The notes under the pieces are model-generated. The model was given only the letters and a program-made list of their open reading frames with translations. It was not told the DNA's origin and did no database searches. From assembly GCF_964204645.1 (NCBI RefSeq), contig NC_134028.1, positions 11,819,001-11,883,000 on the forward strand: DNA of 64,000 nucleotides, in the 5' to 3' direction. Origin of the DNA: Tubulanus polymorphus (taxonomy: Eukaryota > Nemertea > Palaeonemertea > Tubulaniformes > Tubulanidae). Every line of letters starts with the position of its first letter. The stretch's first letter is position 1. Position numbers and translations under genes: made by a program. Shown here in pieces: positions 1-11,013 of this stretch.

Positions 1-174
1 CCTGGAGACTTGCTGGGATCTGGAGCTTGTCCAAGCATGACAACTTCAGGAGTACCTCTTCCAGTTTCAATTTCATCGGATTCTTCCAATGGACTACTTT
101 CTGATTCCCCAGCATATTCTGCCTCTTCTGGTACAACTGCTTCACGTAAAGATGTACTTCCAACAGAAGGTTGC
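1..174 (-). CDS. MGRN1: MGRN1/RNF157-like E3 ubiquitin ligase, 3'-most visible coding exon (partial)
   Basis: This exon reads through without a stop on the minus strand and runs off the left edge. It starts after an acceptor AG at 176-175. Its first base completes the Arg codon left open (AG) by the exon at 15044-15125, so the phase fits. The peptide is acidic and Ser/Pro/Glu-rich (for example EEAEYAGESESS and EESDEIETG), like the disordered tail after the RING domain in MGRN1 and RNF157. This tail is poorly conserved, so assignment rests on phase continuity and position. The intron upstream is about 14.9 kb and holds the hAT and DIRS elements. The stop codon is outside the window. Confidence 0.72.
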
Positions 175-679
175 CTATCATTATAAAATAGATTTTACTT
201 AGTCAATGAAAGTCAAAAATGGCTTTCATAGTCTTAAACCAACCCAATTTGCTACAATCTGCTTACAGCAGACCTGCCAACAACTAAAACAGATTTGGAA
301 TAATTATGAGAGTAGTTTTTCTCTTAAAACAGGCCCGTTGGAAGTTAAAACCTTTTTGCTTGGCGTGGCCAGTTGCCGATTTTGCAAGATTTTGCACTTG
401 ATTTCTTCGAAACCATGGTATTCAAAGAAAAAGAAAAATCCAGTAAACTAGTGCCACGGCTTTCGACACTATATATATAATATCATTTTTGGCAAAAATC
501 TCCTATGAATCGATAGCTATGATCCAGGTTCTTTGCATGCGGCTAGGCATACATACGCTCATACGAAGCGTCTTTTGCCGTTTGTCATTTGCGCTCATAC
601 AAATCTGCAGCACTATTGGCATAAGATTTTGTGCCATGAAAAAGCTGACTCACTCGTGGCCGCATAGGTAAACCAACTA
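175..679. other. Intron sequence, no recognised feature
   Basis: AT-rich intron DNA just upstream of the exon at 1-174. Short open frames occur here, but none carries recognisable motifs or splice signals. Nothing further can be supported. Confidence 0.6.
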
Positions 680-2030
680 GGGGTCCAGGGACACCATGCC
701 CACTTGGGAAGCGGTTCCAAATGCTCAACAATCTAACATTTTCAATATTCAACGCCCCGTGATTCAACGTGACCATATACAAAACCCAATGACCTTGAAA
801 CTCACCGTGATTCAACGTGACCATATACAAAACCCAATGACCTTGAAACTCACCACAATCATAGAACATGTCAGCAGCTACGATTTTGTAATCGATTGTG
901 ATAACAAAATATGCCTAGGTACCAATATAATAAGGAAATACTAAGTTATTCTTTTATTCGTTACCAATTTAATATGGAAATACTAAGCTATTCTACTATT
1001 CAACACCCCCTCGTGACCATATTCAAAACCCAATGGCCTTGAAACTCACCACAATCATAGAACATGTCACGAACTATAACTTTGTAATTGATCATGGTAA
1101 CAAAATATGCCTAGGTACCAATATAATAAGGAAATACTAAGTTATTCTTTTATTCAACGGCCCCTGGTGACCATATAGAATAACTAATGGCCTTAAAACT
1201 TGCCACAATCATAGATGATGTCATGAGCTACAATTTTGCAATTGATTGTGGTTACAAAATATGCAATGATACGAATATAATATAGAAATACTAAGATATT
1301 GTATTATTCAACGCCCCCTGGTGGCTATATACAAAAACCAATGACCTTGAAACTCACCACAGTCATAGAACACGTTATGAGCTACAAGTTTCTTATCGAT
1401 TGTGGTAACAAAATACGCTTAGGTATCAATATAATGTGGAAAAACTTTTTCCCACCTACGAATGAGTACTGATGACACCAAGATGGCCACCAATTGCGTC
1501 ATAATTGGCTCATCAAAAATACCTGTCTCAGGTATAAAACATCCCTTTTCAAAGAATACCCATCACAAATTGCAATGAGAAATGGCAAACCAGTAGGGAG
1601 CTACAGGACTCAGAATTCGGGCCAAAATTGACATTTTTGGGCATAAAAAAGGTCATAGGACGGTCATCTTGAGTCCGATTGACCCAATTTTTGTTATGCT
1701 GATGGGCCCTGGGGGGATTCTCATACATCCGAAAGATCAAGGTAATTGATCAAAGCATCTTCAAAATTTCCGTCAAAAAGTTCAAAAATTTGTAAAAAGT
1801 GTTGATTTTGGCGAACAACAATGGCTGCCAGTCAGCCATCTTGATTCTGACAGGGCCAGTTTTTGGGCTGAAGATGTGTCTAGGGTAGATACACGTGTAA
1901 CCCAAATATCAAGACATTACATTGAAGCTTCTTCAAAACTTCCCAAAATAACTGGATTCCGTCTACGGACGGACGGACGCTACGACGGACGAAAAGTGAA
2001 CGCAATAGCCTGCTGGGACTAAAGTCCCAC
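680..2030 (+). repeat. Dispersed repeat family 1, copy A, with internal ~160-bp tandem monomers
   Basis: The copy begins near GGGGTCCAGGGACACCATG and ends at a hairpin, GGGACTAAAGTCCC, at about 2016-2029. Between about 760 and 1440 it holds four or five diverged monomers of about 150-170 bp. Each starts near a CAACGCCCCCTGGTGACCAT-like block and contains CCTTGAAACTCACCACAATC and an AACAAAATATGCCTAGGTAC-like block. The right half is unique within the copy and includes a GACGGACGGAC stretch. Related copies lie at 13272-14608, 30736-31826 and 32016-32340, and one split by the DIRS element. No coding capacity is seen. Confidence 0.8.
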
Positions 2031-2708
2031 TGCACCATGAAATTTTGATGAAAATCAGTCAATTGACACAATCGCCACACGCAGTCTACATGCAGTAATC
2101 ATATACAACTGAATGATTCATTGTGAATCTATGTGGTAGTGGGTTTTCCCCAATGACTCAAATACATTCCATACTCGAACCCTATTGTATTTGAACGCTT
2201 CGTGGTGGTAGTAAACATCTACCAGGTGGTGCTCCGGTAGATTTTGTGAGTGAATTTACAACTTTTATGAACTTTTGACAAGTTTTGCCGGAAAACCAAA
2301 TTGAAGACTAAGGCAGTGAAGCGAAAAGATAATATTCAATTGAATTCCAACGGCGCGAATGGCTCTGATATGGACTGAGGAGAGTATTCAAGGATTTTAA
2401 CCCTGCAAGGCCCAAAAATCAATTTTCAAGACCTAAGTGCTAAACTCAAGGCTTTTATTTTTGATAATTCAAGGATTTCAAGTCCCACTACGAGCCCTGC
2501 TAGGTAACCCCAATTCTACTTGAGATGAATACTATGAAAGTTATACAATTTATTGAATATCAAGACTATAAAACCTGTGGATATTTTCTTCAAAAACATT
2601 TTTCTATTCATAAATTGGCTGCCAATTGTGTAACGCTTGACTTGTCAAAGAATCTGTCTGACATGTTTGAGAGCCTTCGTCAAAGTATAACCGTCAATAA
2701 TTTCAAGG
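2031..2708. other. Intron sequence without a recognised gene
   Basis: No motif-bearing reading frame, RNA gene or terminal repeat was recognised. The stretch ends at the 5-bp duplication AAAAT flanking the hAT element. Confidence 0.55.
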
Positions 2709-5700
2709 AAAATCAGGGTTCATAGCCTCCAGGCCCAACTTAATTTAAGTACTTTCAAGGACCTATTTCAACAAAATTCAAGTACTATTTTCTGAAAAAT
2801 ACCATATAAACACTAGTATTTAAGGTGAATTTATTGCAATGAAAATTCCTTAATTGCAGAAATTTAAAAGAAGTACAAACGCAAATCATCATAAAGAAAC
2901 ATCCACGTGTAGCAGAGCACTTGATAACTTTGGAATCTTTCAGCTTTATTTTAAGAAAGATTTACTACATGTATCAGAAATTAATAACTTTAAAACAAGA
3001 AATCTGTGGGCCTTTCAACGGAACTACAGGTAGACCTCGCCATCAAAAAGCCATACTATCGAAAGCAAAAATAACAAAATTATACAAAATCAAATTACAG
3101 CTCATCGACCTATTTACAATCGATTAATTTGCTCCTTTTGAGTTTCGATGGCTGAAATTACATCGGCCAACTCATGTGATTTGTCTTTAGCCGAATTTCT
3201 CATGGTCACAGATTTTAAAATGAGCTCATGAGTTTCACTTTGTTTGCGAGATTTTAAACTTTCATCAGCCAATGAATCAGCAGAGGCGTTCAGACTATTA
3301 ATATCAGTTTCCAGGCATTGTTTTTCGCAGTAAGCTCATTCAATTTCTGTTCCTTTCTTGCGCTTTAAATCTTTATCTGATAACTGAGTGGGAGCTTGCT
3401 CCTTGAGAAAGTCTTTGTAACAACTATGCGCTGATCCAGCATGTGTTACCAGCTCAGGGGGAATCGGAACTTTTGTGACATCACCATCAAAACTAAGTAC
3501 GTGATCACAAATGAGCCTTTGAGCTCTGTAGGTCATTTCAGCCATATTATCCCTTTCCACCTGCCGGTTTATGGAAAACCCTCTTACAACAGAGGCTTGA
3601 CCATGCGATAAAAGCAGTAGGTTTTTCACAACATTCCACAATTTTGGGAATTGGGAAGTGTTTATTCCCATGTGCATTAAAAGAAACTGATCCAAATAGT
3701 CTTTTAACCTATCAAATGAACTAAATGATGACTTATTCTTATTAACATAGACAAAGTACTCATCAAAGCTGCTTAGAATGTCATCACAGTCCTGTTCTTT
3801 CACAGGCTTGTTTGTTACTAATATTGTAAGGATACGTTTAAACTCTTTTTTACACACATCCTGATTGTTAGCTAAACGCACTGGATCAAGGCACTGAATA
3901 TTTCTTACAATACCATATTTTATGGGTGCTTGCAGTAGTAATTTTTTCAGAAGAGCAATAACAAAGTTACAAAACTCACTGCGGAATTCTAGAATTTGAC
4001 GTTCAGATATTTTTTTTGTGGCAGTCAATTCACGCAGCTTTGTTTCAGCACTAAAGCCCACCTCAATTTTGGAATGACGGACATGACTCTCAGTATTGGA
4101 CAGGTCAATCTCAAGAAGCTTGAGTATAGAGTCTGCATCATCAACAACACTGGATTTGATAATACGTTTCATAAGTCTCCGAACAAGATCGGACAAATCT
4201 CCTGCCATAAAAGGCAACATAGGGCTGTCTGATTGATACATTGTCATGAATGGAGTTGTTCGTTTTGCTACGGAGAGAAATGCTTGAAGGCGCGGAATGG
4301 TCATGGAGTGTGATGCAGCATTTTTTACAACTTGATATGAATTACATGTTGGTTGTGAAGCTCTCTTCAACTTAGTCTCAACCCATTCTACATACTGTTG
4401 AACAGCAGGCCAAATATGTATGGCATGTTCGGCGGCGGGGGCGTTTTCTAACCATCTGTAAAAAGTATTGACAAAAAATATGGCATCAAACATTAATCAT
4501 TGAATAAGGTCACATGAATAACTGTATTTAATGGATTCCAGAAACAGCACTAATTTCACCAACACTGGTGTTAAAAGAATGCAGCTTATTTTAATACTGG
4601 TATAAATGTGGGTGTGGAAGGCACTGACACTAAAATAAACACTAGGGCACTATTATTATAAGCTGCCTTTCAATAATGCAGCATTAGATTTTCTTGCCGT
4701 ATCCGACAGGTTAGTTCATGAATGAGTTAAACTTCTGCTCTGGATTGAAGATGAGGGAAGACATACCTGTGACGACAGAATTTCTTTGGAAATACCGTTG
4801 AATGCTTCATGCAATCCTCCCTTCTTGCAGGAGCATCTTTAAATAACATATAAAGGCTGGTCAAGAGAGATTCAATATTCCATTTCGATGTTTCTGACCC
4901 AGACTTGAATGCATTGTTGAGAATATGCAATCCACATGATCCTATGTTTAACAACCCAGAATCAACAATATACTCATCTTTCAAATAGTTACTGAGTTTA
5001 TCATAAAAACACCAATTTACGCTCGGACCGTCCATGGACAATTGATACAGTTCAGAATAATTCAAATCAAACTCTGCCGTGAACGCGTTTAACATATCAG
5101 CTGCCGTAGCATGTCCAATGAAAGCTGATCCATAGTCATGCGAAATAACTTTGCCTTCATCCCATGAACGAAACATAACATCTAACTGCTTTGACTGTGT
5201 TCTTTTGTTGAGCGATTCATCAAATAACAAGACGTAGGGACCTTCTCCTATTTTGTTCTTAATCAGGTCCTTAAGATACGGATAAATTCCGAAATTTACC
5301 AGATAAGACACCTTTCTCTCGCTAAAGATAAATTTGTCCGCAATTTCTGAATCTGGAAACATGTACTTGAAAACGCTTGGGGAACGTTCACATGACTTAA
5401 AGGAATAATGTCTATAGACAACATTCAGCGCCCAAACTATTTCAGCCCGCAGTACATTTTCTTTGGTCAGAAAATTATCTAAACTGTGGCTGGTATGCCC
5501 ACTGACTGCAGCTGGTTCTGAGGCTGTCGAAGAAGCTCTGAAATGTATAAAATTGAAAAGCTTTTCTTGCTCATTTCAATCACCAAAGCTAAAAGAAGCA
5601 GCCTCACTTCATTCAAAGTTAATCTCAGGAGCGCGATTTAACGACAAAAACCTTGGTAGAAATTTTGAATATTTTTTGCGTTCAAAAGTAGTGATAAACC

Positions 5701-6411
5701 AATGGAATGGATTGAATATTATGATCACAATGGCCTGTAATTGCTAATAAGAAATATCCGATCAATTGTTTAGACCTAACCACAACAGAAGAGAGAAGTT
5801 TTCATAAACTTACCTGTTGTTGTTACTATCTTTATTGTTTTCAAAAAAAGCTGATAGCTTCGTCGTTTTAGATATTGCTGCCCCACCAGTTTGATGTTTT
5901 CTTGAAACCGCGTGACTCATTAGAGCCGCTTCTCCCATCGAAGATATGTCAATGGTTTTGGCGCATATCTTGCACCTAGCTTCTGTTGAAATTGGTCTTG
6001 AAGTATTTTGTTTGTTTATTTCATCACAACGGCATTTGTATATACGCAGCGCGCGATAGCGGTAGTGCCGCCACGTGTCTACTAATAGATTTGTATACGC
6101 ATTGTCAGCAGTGAGCCACGTGCCTAATACATTTGTACTGTATATATACACAAGTCAGCAGTATATACGAGTCTATAGCACGCCGACAGTACAGAGTCAC
6201 AGCACTCTCACATGTGGTTGGCAGTGCGCGGGCGTATTGAAGTCAATACAACAAACTAATTGACAAAATTTGGACAACATTAAAAATTCAAGGACTTCCA
6301 ATGATTTATACTGAAATTTTGAAAATTCAAGCATTTTCAAGGCCTTGAAAACGCATTTAGCGATTCAAGCACTATTAAGCACTTTCCAGGATCGCTACGA
6401 ACCCTGAAAAT
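2709..6411 (-). mobile_element. Complete hAT-superfamily DNA transposon with 5-bp target duplication
   Basis: The element proper is 2714-6406 (3693 bp). Its left end reads CAGGGTTCATAGCCTCCAGG and its right end, on the other strand, reads CAGGGTTCGTAGCGATCCTG, giving imperfect terminal inverted repeats that start CAGGG as in hAT elements. It is flanked by AAAAT at 2709-2713 and 6407-6411. A deletion derivative at 53005-54229 has the same ends and is also flanked by a 5-bp repeat, TAAGA, so 5 bp is this family's duplication length. Most hAT elements make 8 bp, but 5-bp subgroups are known. The transposase gene inside is on the minus strand. It sits in the 14.9-kb intron of the MGRN1-like gene. 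Confidence 0.9.
3336..6151 (-). CDS. hAT transposase with BED-type zinc finger, three exons, no interruptions
   Basis: Predicted exons are 6151-5814, 5537-4767 and 4455-3336. Donors are CAG/GTAAGT and CAG/GTATGT, acceptors TTTCAG and TTTACAG. Summed length is 2229 nt, or 742 codons plus stop. Exon 1 has a BED-like finger (C-x2-C in CKICAK, H-x5-H in HAVSRKH). Exon 2 opens with conserved VLRAEIVWALNVVYRHYS, then LLFDESL (candidate first catalytic Asp) and SMDGPSVNW. Exon 3 begins at the HRWLENAP junction. Near residue 660 it carries a hAT C-terminal dimerisation signature, LSHGQASVVRGFS. The enzyme would cut and paste the element by recognising its termini. The start ATG at 6151 is uncertain: the copy at 53 kb has extra sequence within exon 1 ending in a possible splice acceptor. 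I do not know a named subfamily. Confidence 0.82.
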
Positions 6412-7115
6412 TTGCAAACTGTTCGGAAGCTACAGGCCTCGGAATTCAGGGCAAAATGACCTTTTTGACCAGAAAAAAAGGTCACACGATGGCCAGCATG
6501 TGTCTGATCGACCAAATATTTCCCATGGGGGATACAAACATATGCGAAAGTTAAGGATAATTGATCGAAGTGTTTTCAAAATTTCCCTTGAAAACTTCAC
6601 AAATGTGTAACAACAGCAGCCTGTCGGGTGAAAAAGATCTAGGGGTCTATATCAACATAGTCTATTATCCAGATAGAAGATCAATAGAAAATTTAGAAGA
6701 GATCTAGCCCACAGATCACTGGTACCAAGTTTTAGTGCAGGACTAGTAACCGAAGATCTGCTGACATCTTTCAGGAGTGTGGAACTGCTCTATCAATGAA
6801 ATAATTAATGTGATGATTAACATAATATGAGTAATGATATCGATACCTGATATTTGTGTACTGTACTTCTTCATTGTTTGTGTTGATGAGATCGAGTGTA
6901 TTGTTATAAGACTGAATAAAGTATCTTGAATCTTGGTACAAAGTTTAATCTTGATCCAATTAAAACTTATGACAAGAAACGATTCATAGAAATATGGGCC
7001 CCAGGCTCTAGGGTTACCACAATTCCATGTAAGGAGATGTGTCCTATGACAATGCTGACACTCATCAACAAGACTATAAGTTAAAACCTGTTGGAATTTT
7101 ACAATTACTCAAAAA
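6412..7115 (+). repeat. Dispersed repeat family 1, left part of the copy split by the DIRS element, plus unassigned DNA
   Basis: Bases 6420-6610 match the region of copy A around 1595-1800 (GGAAGCTACAGG, then a block calling for GATCAAGG-like sequence). Bases 7010-7115 match 14655-14760 and stop abruptly in CTCAAAAA, where the DIRS element begins. The matching continuation resumes at 13041. The middle (about 6620-7000) has no recognised identity. It ends in an AATAAA-containing stretch and could be the tail of an old retroelement, but this is unproven. Confidence 0.6.
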
Positions 7116-7137
7116 TTACAATTTTGTTCAAAAATTG

Positions 7138-7274
7138 GTATTTACGAGGAATACTTACCTGGGAAAATACACTATAGCCATATTGCTTTTGGCTAGGCAG
7201 ATAACGCCCGAATCGACTTTTGGTAGGGGCGCTGTAACATAGCGCCATCTGGCGAGACGCCATCATCTTTTTGC
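7138..7274 (+). repeat. DIRS inverted terminal repeat (left)
   Basis: Matches the complement of 12904-13040 over 137 bp. The first 25 bases diverge (GAGGAATACTTAC against TTCGAATACATTC), and the remainder is nearly identical, including a run from GGGAAAATACACTATAGCC to CATCATCTTTTTGC. The outward 22 bases at 7116-7137 are present only on this side. Confidence 0.9.
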
Positions 7275-7321
7275 GCCAATAATCCCTCAATCGCCTGGGG
7301 GACGGCTGGGTGGGAATACCC

Positions 7322-7421
7322 GTGTATTTTCCCAAGTAAGTATTCCTCGTAAATACCAATTCTTGAACAAAATTGTAATATTTACTTCGAATACATTCCC
7401 TGGGAAAATACACTATAGCCA
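7322..7421 (+). repeat. DIRS internal complementary region
   Basis: Bases 7322-7378 are complementary to the left end of the element (7116-7171, one or two differences). Bases 7379-7421 are complementary to the right end (13040-12998). The junction TTGTAA/TATTTAC therefore spells the joined element ends and gives the exact termini. In DIRS models this region serves as template for closing a circular DNA intermediate. Confidence 0.88.
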
Positions 7422-7923
7422 GAATCCCAAAGAATGGAGGAGGGAGGCGACCAAAAGTCGATTTAAATTCTCTACACTTACACTCACCCTAAAACTCACT
7501 GCAGAAAACCGCAACAAACCCCAGGTGAGCCAGTGGAAAACCAAAAATCAGGGAGCTACCGTGCTGCTTCCTTTTCAGTTCCTAACTGTACTGGTAGATA
7601 ATAACATGCCTATTATGACCCTGTTACGTTTGAGTCGAAAAAAGGAAATCAAACAACCCGGTGTCAACTGACTCCCGGATACCTTAGTAAGGCACTGACT
7701 GCCATAACCTCGATATTAACCTAAACCAGTAGGTAAAAAACTTAAACTCTAGACGCAGCCTTGCCCAGGCTATATAAATGAAATCATGATTCATGTCTAA
7801 ACTTAATACCTATAACAAAAGGGACCCTTACCACTAACTGTCTTAAGGTAACCTAGGCCCTGTAAAAGATGCCCACAACTTATATACATCAACTTTCTTA
7901 TAGCTGAATACAGAAGAAACCCT

Positions 7924-8998
7924 TTAATCCCCAGGACCTGGTTTAAAAATGTCTAACTGGGCCCGATGTTTTTTGGGTTTTTGTACGCTTATTCGCTGTG
8001 CAGTAACAATTGGACCCAACGTGGACAGTGAGCCTAACTGTCCAGAAACGTCCTTCAAATAAAATGACGAGAAGGTAGGAGACGTCCAGAAGGCTGACCG
8101 ACAAACCTGTTCCAAGGAAGCCCCCGTGAATAATGACCAGGATATGGCTAATGCCCTCACCTGATGAGAATGTATCCCGAGCGGAGCCTGGGCCCCCTGA
8201 GAATGCAGAGTTTCTTTAATTAAAGATACAATCCATCTAGCGATTGTGTCCCTTGAGATATCTCTCTTATCCCCTTGTCGGAGAGGAATAAAGAGCCTCT
8301 CCCTATCTTGTCTGTGGGGAAGTGTCCTCTCTAGGTACTCCTTTAAAGCTCTTACTGGACAGAGCGACGTATCAGGAAGATCGTGAGATACCCTATGCGT
8401 CAAAGCCTCGATCTTCCAAGATCTGGCTGCTACGGAAGCCTTTTGATTCTTGGCAATGAAACTAAGACCAGGCCTTAAAATGACAAACCTATCTTGTGGA
8501 CCAAAGGAAATATGACCCGGACGCATCGATAAAGCATCGAACGCCTCGCGGCCATCGCTAAGAACAGTAAGAACACCGTTTTCTTAGATAAGTCTGACAG
8601 GGTAGTATTGCGGATAGGCTCGAAGGGAGTGATCATAAGTGCTCTAAGAACCACTGTTAAGTCCCATGGCGGGATATCTGAAACCTGTTTGGGTCTCTTA
8701 ACCCCAAAACCTGATATCAATTGAGCTATTTTCACATCCTCCGTCACTACAGGGACGCCCGCTGAACGAAAAGTATGCCCTATTGCTGATCTGTAGCCTT
8801 TAATGGTTATAACCTGTCTATTCTTCTCTTCGAACAGGAAATAGAAAAAATCTATTAACTCTGACACAGAGGGGTGGAGAGAATCCACCGCTCTCCTATT
8901 ACACCAATCGGAGTAACATTCCCACTTGGAATCGTACAATGCTCCGGTAGAGGGACGTTTGGATTCCACGATAAATCTGGCTGCCCCCGAAGAAATTC
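7924..8998 (-). pseudogene. DIRS tyrosine recombinase, broken by frameshifts
   Basis: The recombinase would integrate the circular DNA form. Two overlapping frames carry it: 8969-8475 (SAM-like N-terminal part, YRSAIGHTF, ending around AMAARR) and 8526-7924 (catalytic part). The catalytic part shows H-Q-V-R in HSHQVRALA and a probable nucleophilic Tyr in FSSFYL. The two frames must be joined near 8545-8555. A further frame change near 8990 separates the conserved start (LHAWPLSSD, read in a third frame) from the 8969 frame. Two indels imply the copy cannot make an active recombinase, unless they are assembly errors. It follows the RT gene directly. Confidence 0.85.
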
Positions 8999-10879
8999 CT
9001 TGGTTTGAAAGCTGTCGCTTGACAATGGCCAGGCGTGTAGATTCAATTGGAATTGATTTGGGTGTAACTTGACCGTCCCTGGGACAGTAACCCGGGGTAA
9101 TTGGGCAGAGTGCGAGGGAAGTCCACCAGTAGATGCAGGAGTCTGAAGAACCATGTCTGAGTCGGCCAACAGGGAGCCACTAAGACCACTTGACAGTTGA
9201 CTGCCCCCTCTATCTTCTCCAACACTCGATTGAGTAGGGGAGTGGGGGGAAAGGCATAAGCCAGCAGGTTGTCCCAACTCAGAGATAGAGCGTCCACCCC
9301 CCACGCCAAGTCGTCTTGAAATGGGGACACAAACACCGGACACCTCGTGTTGAAGCGAGTGGCAAACAGGTCCACGTTCGGACTTCCCATCAGGGCCCGG
9401 ACTTGATTGGCTACCCTGACTGCCAATGTCCACTCGGTGGCTACTGGCTTGTCTTGGCGAGACAGAGCGTCGGCCACCACATTCAGGCTGCCCGCCAGGT
9501 GAGAAACCGAAAGAATCATCCCTTGAGCCTGGACCCAGGTCAGAATCTGAGCTGCTAAGTTGGATAATGTTGGGGACCTGGTCCCCCCCTGGTTGAGCAA
9601 ATAAGCCTTTACTGTGGAGTTGTCCGTTGACAGCCACACATGATGACCCCCTAACCTCCTTTTGAAGTGTTTGAAGGCCTTTTGAACCGCTAACAGTTCC
9701 AGGTGATTTATGTGGAGATGAGCCTCTGCTCGAGACCAGTTCCCGGCTTTCTGAAAACCTTCTACATGTGCTCCCCAGCCCTGATGGCTGGCATCCGTGA
9801 ATAGATGAATCGGGGCCTTCAAAGGTGCTAGGGAGGTGCCTCTTGTCAAGTTCTGCGCGAGAGTCCACCACTCGAGGTCGGGGATTAGGTTCACCGGTGG
9901 TACCGGCAATAAGGTATCCCACTCTTCCCCTACCGATCTCCAAGCTTGCTTCCAGAATCTTTGAAGAGAACGGCTGTGTAAACGACCGAGCGTAACTACG
10001 GGTGCAACGGAACTCATCTGGCCCAAAACCTGGGACCAGGACCGAGCCGATCTGGGCGCCCCCGTCAGGAGACCGAGAACTGCCTCCCTCAGCTTCTGAA
10101 CTCTGGCCTGTGCTGGTCTGACTAAGGCCTGCGTCAGGTCGAAGTGCATACCTAGGTACGTGAACCTTTGAGAGGGGGTCAACTGGGACTTCTCTAAATT
10201 CACTATGAAACCTAATTGACGGATCAATGCCAGTGTCTTGTCTAAGGCTTCCTTGCACTCTGCTTTCGAATTTGCCACAACCAGCCAATCGTCCAGGTAA
10301 CAGAAAATGCGAACTCCCTTCGACTGAAGGTGTTTCTGAACCCTTTTGACAAGTTTGGTGAAGACCCAAGGGGCTGAACTCAGGCCGAAGGGCAGAGACC
10401 GAAATTGGTATGTTCTTCCCTTCCAGTGAACTCTTAAATACTTTCTTGAGTTCCTGTGTATTGGTACTTGTAGGTATGCATCCCTCAGATCTATGGATGC
10501 TGCCCATTGGCCTGGCTCCAGCCCCTGAATCACCTCCTTGGGTGTTGTTAGCTTGAATTTTGGAGCTATGATATAACGATTTAGAGCTGACAGATCTATT
10601 ACCGTCCTTAAGCCCCCAGATGATTTTGGGACGGTGAAAATTCTTGAATACCATCCCGGGGATCCTAGAGGGATTTCTTCCAGCGATCTTTTTAAAATCA
10701 TCTCGTTGATCGCTGGCATAACGTGGGACTCCTGCCCCCACTTCGGCCTCATTTCCACCGGCTGATGAGATAGATGCGGTTTGTGAACGAATTTCAGTCG
10801 GTATCCTTTGGAAACGATCTTTGTAGCCCAAGTGTCGCCAAATTTTTCTAGCCAGTGGGAAGAGGCGTCTTGAAGGCAA
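8855..10879 (-). other. 674-codon open frame overlapping the DIRS reverse transcriptase
   Basis: This frame lies on the same strand as the RT gene, in another register, and stays open for 674 codons. Most of it is Ser/Gly/Arg-rich and lacks a recognised fold. Its last part includes LNLHAWPLSSDSFQTK, which resembles the start of DIRS recombinases, so it may be the ancestral 5' extension of the recombinase frame. Dictyostelium DIRS-1 is known for extensively overlapping frames. Whether this one is translated cannot be told from the sequence. It could also be a by-product of GC-rich codon use in the RT gene. Confidence 0.4.
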
Positions 10880-11013
10880 GAGCCCACTGGCCTGACATCT
10901 TCAACGGGTACCTGTGTTGGCGCGGCCACGAAAGGGTCGATTGAAGCCCCTACGTAATCTAGCCCTACCCCTTTGGGGATTGTCACTGTAAGAACTTTGA
11001 GAATAACTGACAT
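9043..11013 (-). CDS. DIRS reverse transcriptase / RNase H
   Basis: The 656-codon frame is intact. Reverse transcriptase motifs appear in order: SGGLRTVIDLSALN, ASIDLRDAYLQVPI, FRSLPFGLSSAPWVFTK and the catalytic box FCYLDDWL at about residue 240. RNase H follows at about residues 405-530, with HLFTDASHQGWG, HINHLELLAV, STDNSTVKAYL and DALSRQ giving the acidic catalytic residues. The enzyme copies element RNA to DNA and removes the RNA strand. The ATG at 11013 lies inside the end of the gag-like frame (overlap 113 nt), so it could be expressed by frameshifting or re-initiation. Reading stays open despite damage in the two neighbouring genes. Confidence 0.92.
   Translation of the reverse strand: MSVILKVLTVTIPKGVGLDYVGASIDPFVAAPTQVPVEDVRPVGSCLQDASSHWLEKFGDTWATKIVSKGYRLKFVHKPHLSHQPVEMRPKWGQESHVMPAINEMILKRSLEEIPLGSPGWYSRIFTVPKSSGGLRTVIDLSALNRYIIAPKFKLTTPKEVIQGLEPGQWAASIDLRDAYLQVPIHRNSRKYLRVHWKGRTYQFRSLPFGLSSAPWVFTKLVKRVQKHLQSKGVRIFCYLDDWLVVANSKAECKEALDKTLALIRQLGFIVNLEKSQLTPSQRFTYLGMHFDLTQALVRPAQARVQKLREAVLGLLTGAPRSARSWSQVLGQMSSVAPVVTLGRLHSRSLQRFWKQAWRSVGEEWDTLLPVPPVNLIPDLEWWTLAQNLTRGTSLAPLKAPIHLFTDASHQGWGAHVEGFQKAGNWSRAEAHLHINHLELLAVQKAFKHFKRRLGGHHVWLSTDNSTVKAYLLNQGGTRSPTLSNLAAQILTWVQAQGMILSVSHLAGSLNVVADALSRQDKPVATEWTLAVRVANQVRALMGSPNVDLFATRFNTRCPVFVSPFQDDLAWGVDALSLSWDNLLAYAFPPTPLLNRVLEKIEGAVNCQVVLVAPCWPTQTWFFRLLHLLVDFPRTLPNYPGLLSQGRSSYTQINSN

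Noticed and set aside
585-944. Frames on both strands near 0.6-0.9 kb
   Set aside because: They are translations of the duplicated family 1 monomer and repeat the same peptide.
680-2030. Firm Helitron call for family 1
   Set aside because: The hairpin plus CTAA end is suggestive, but the base after it is A rather than T in the copies seen, and no Rep/helicase sequence is present.
3996-4232. Plus-strand frame within the hAT element
   Set aside because: Antisense to transposase exon 3, with no independent support.
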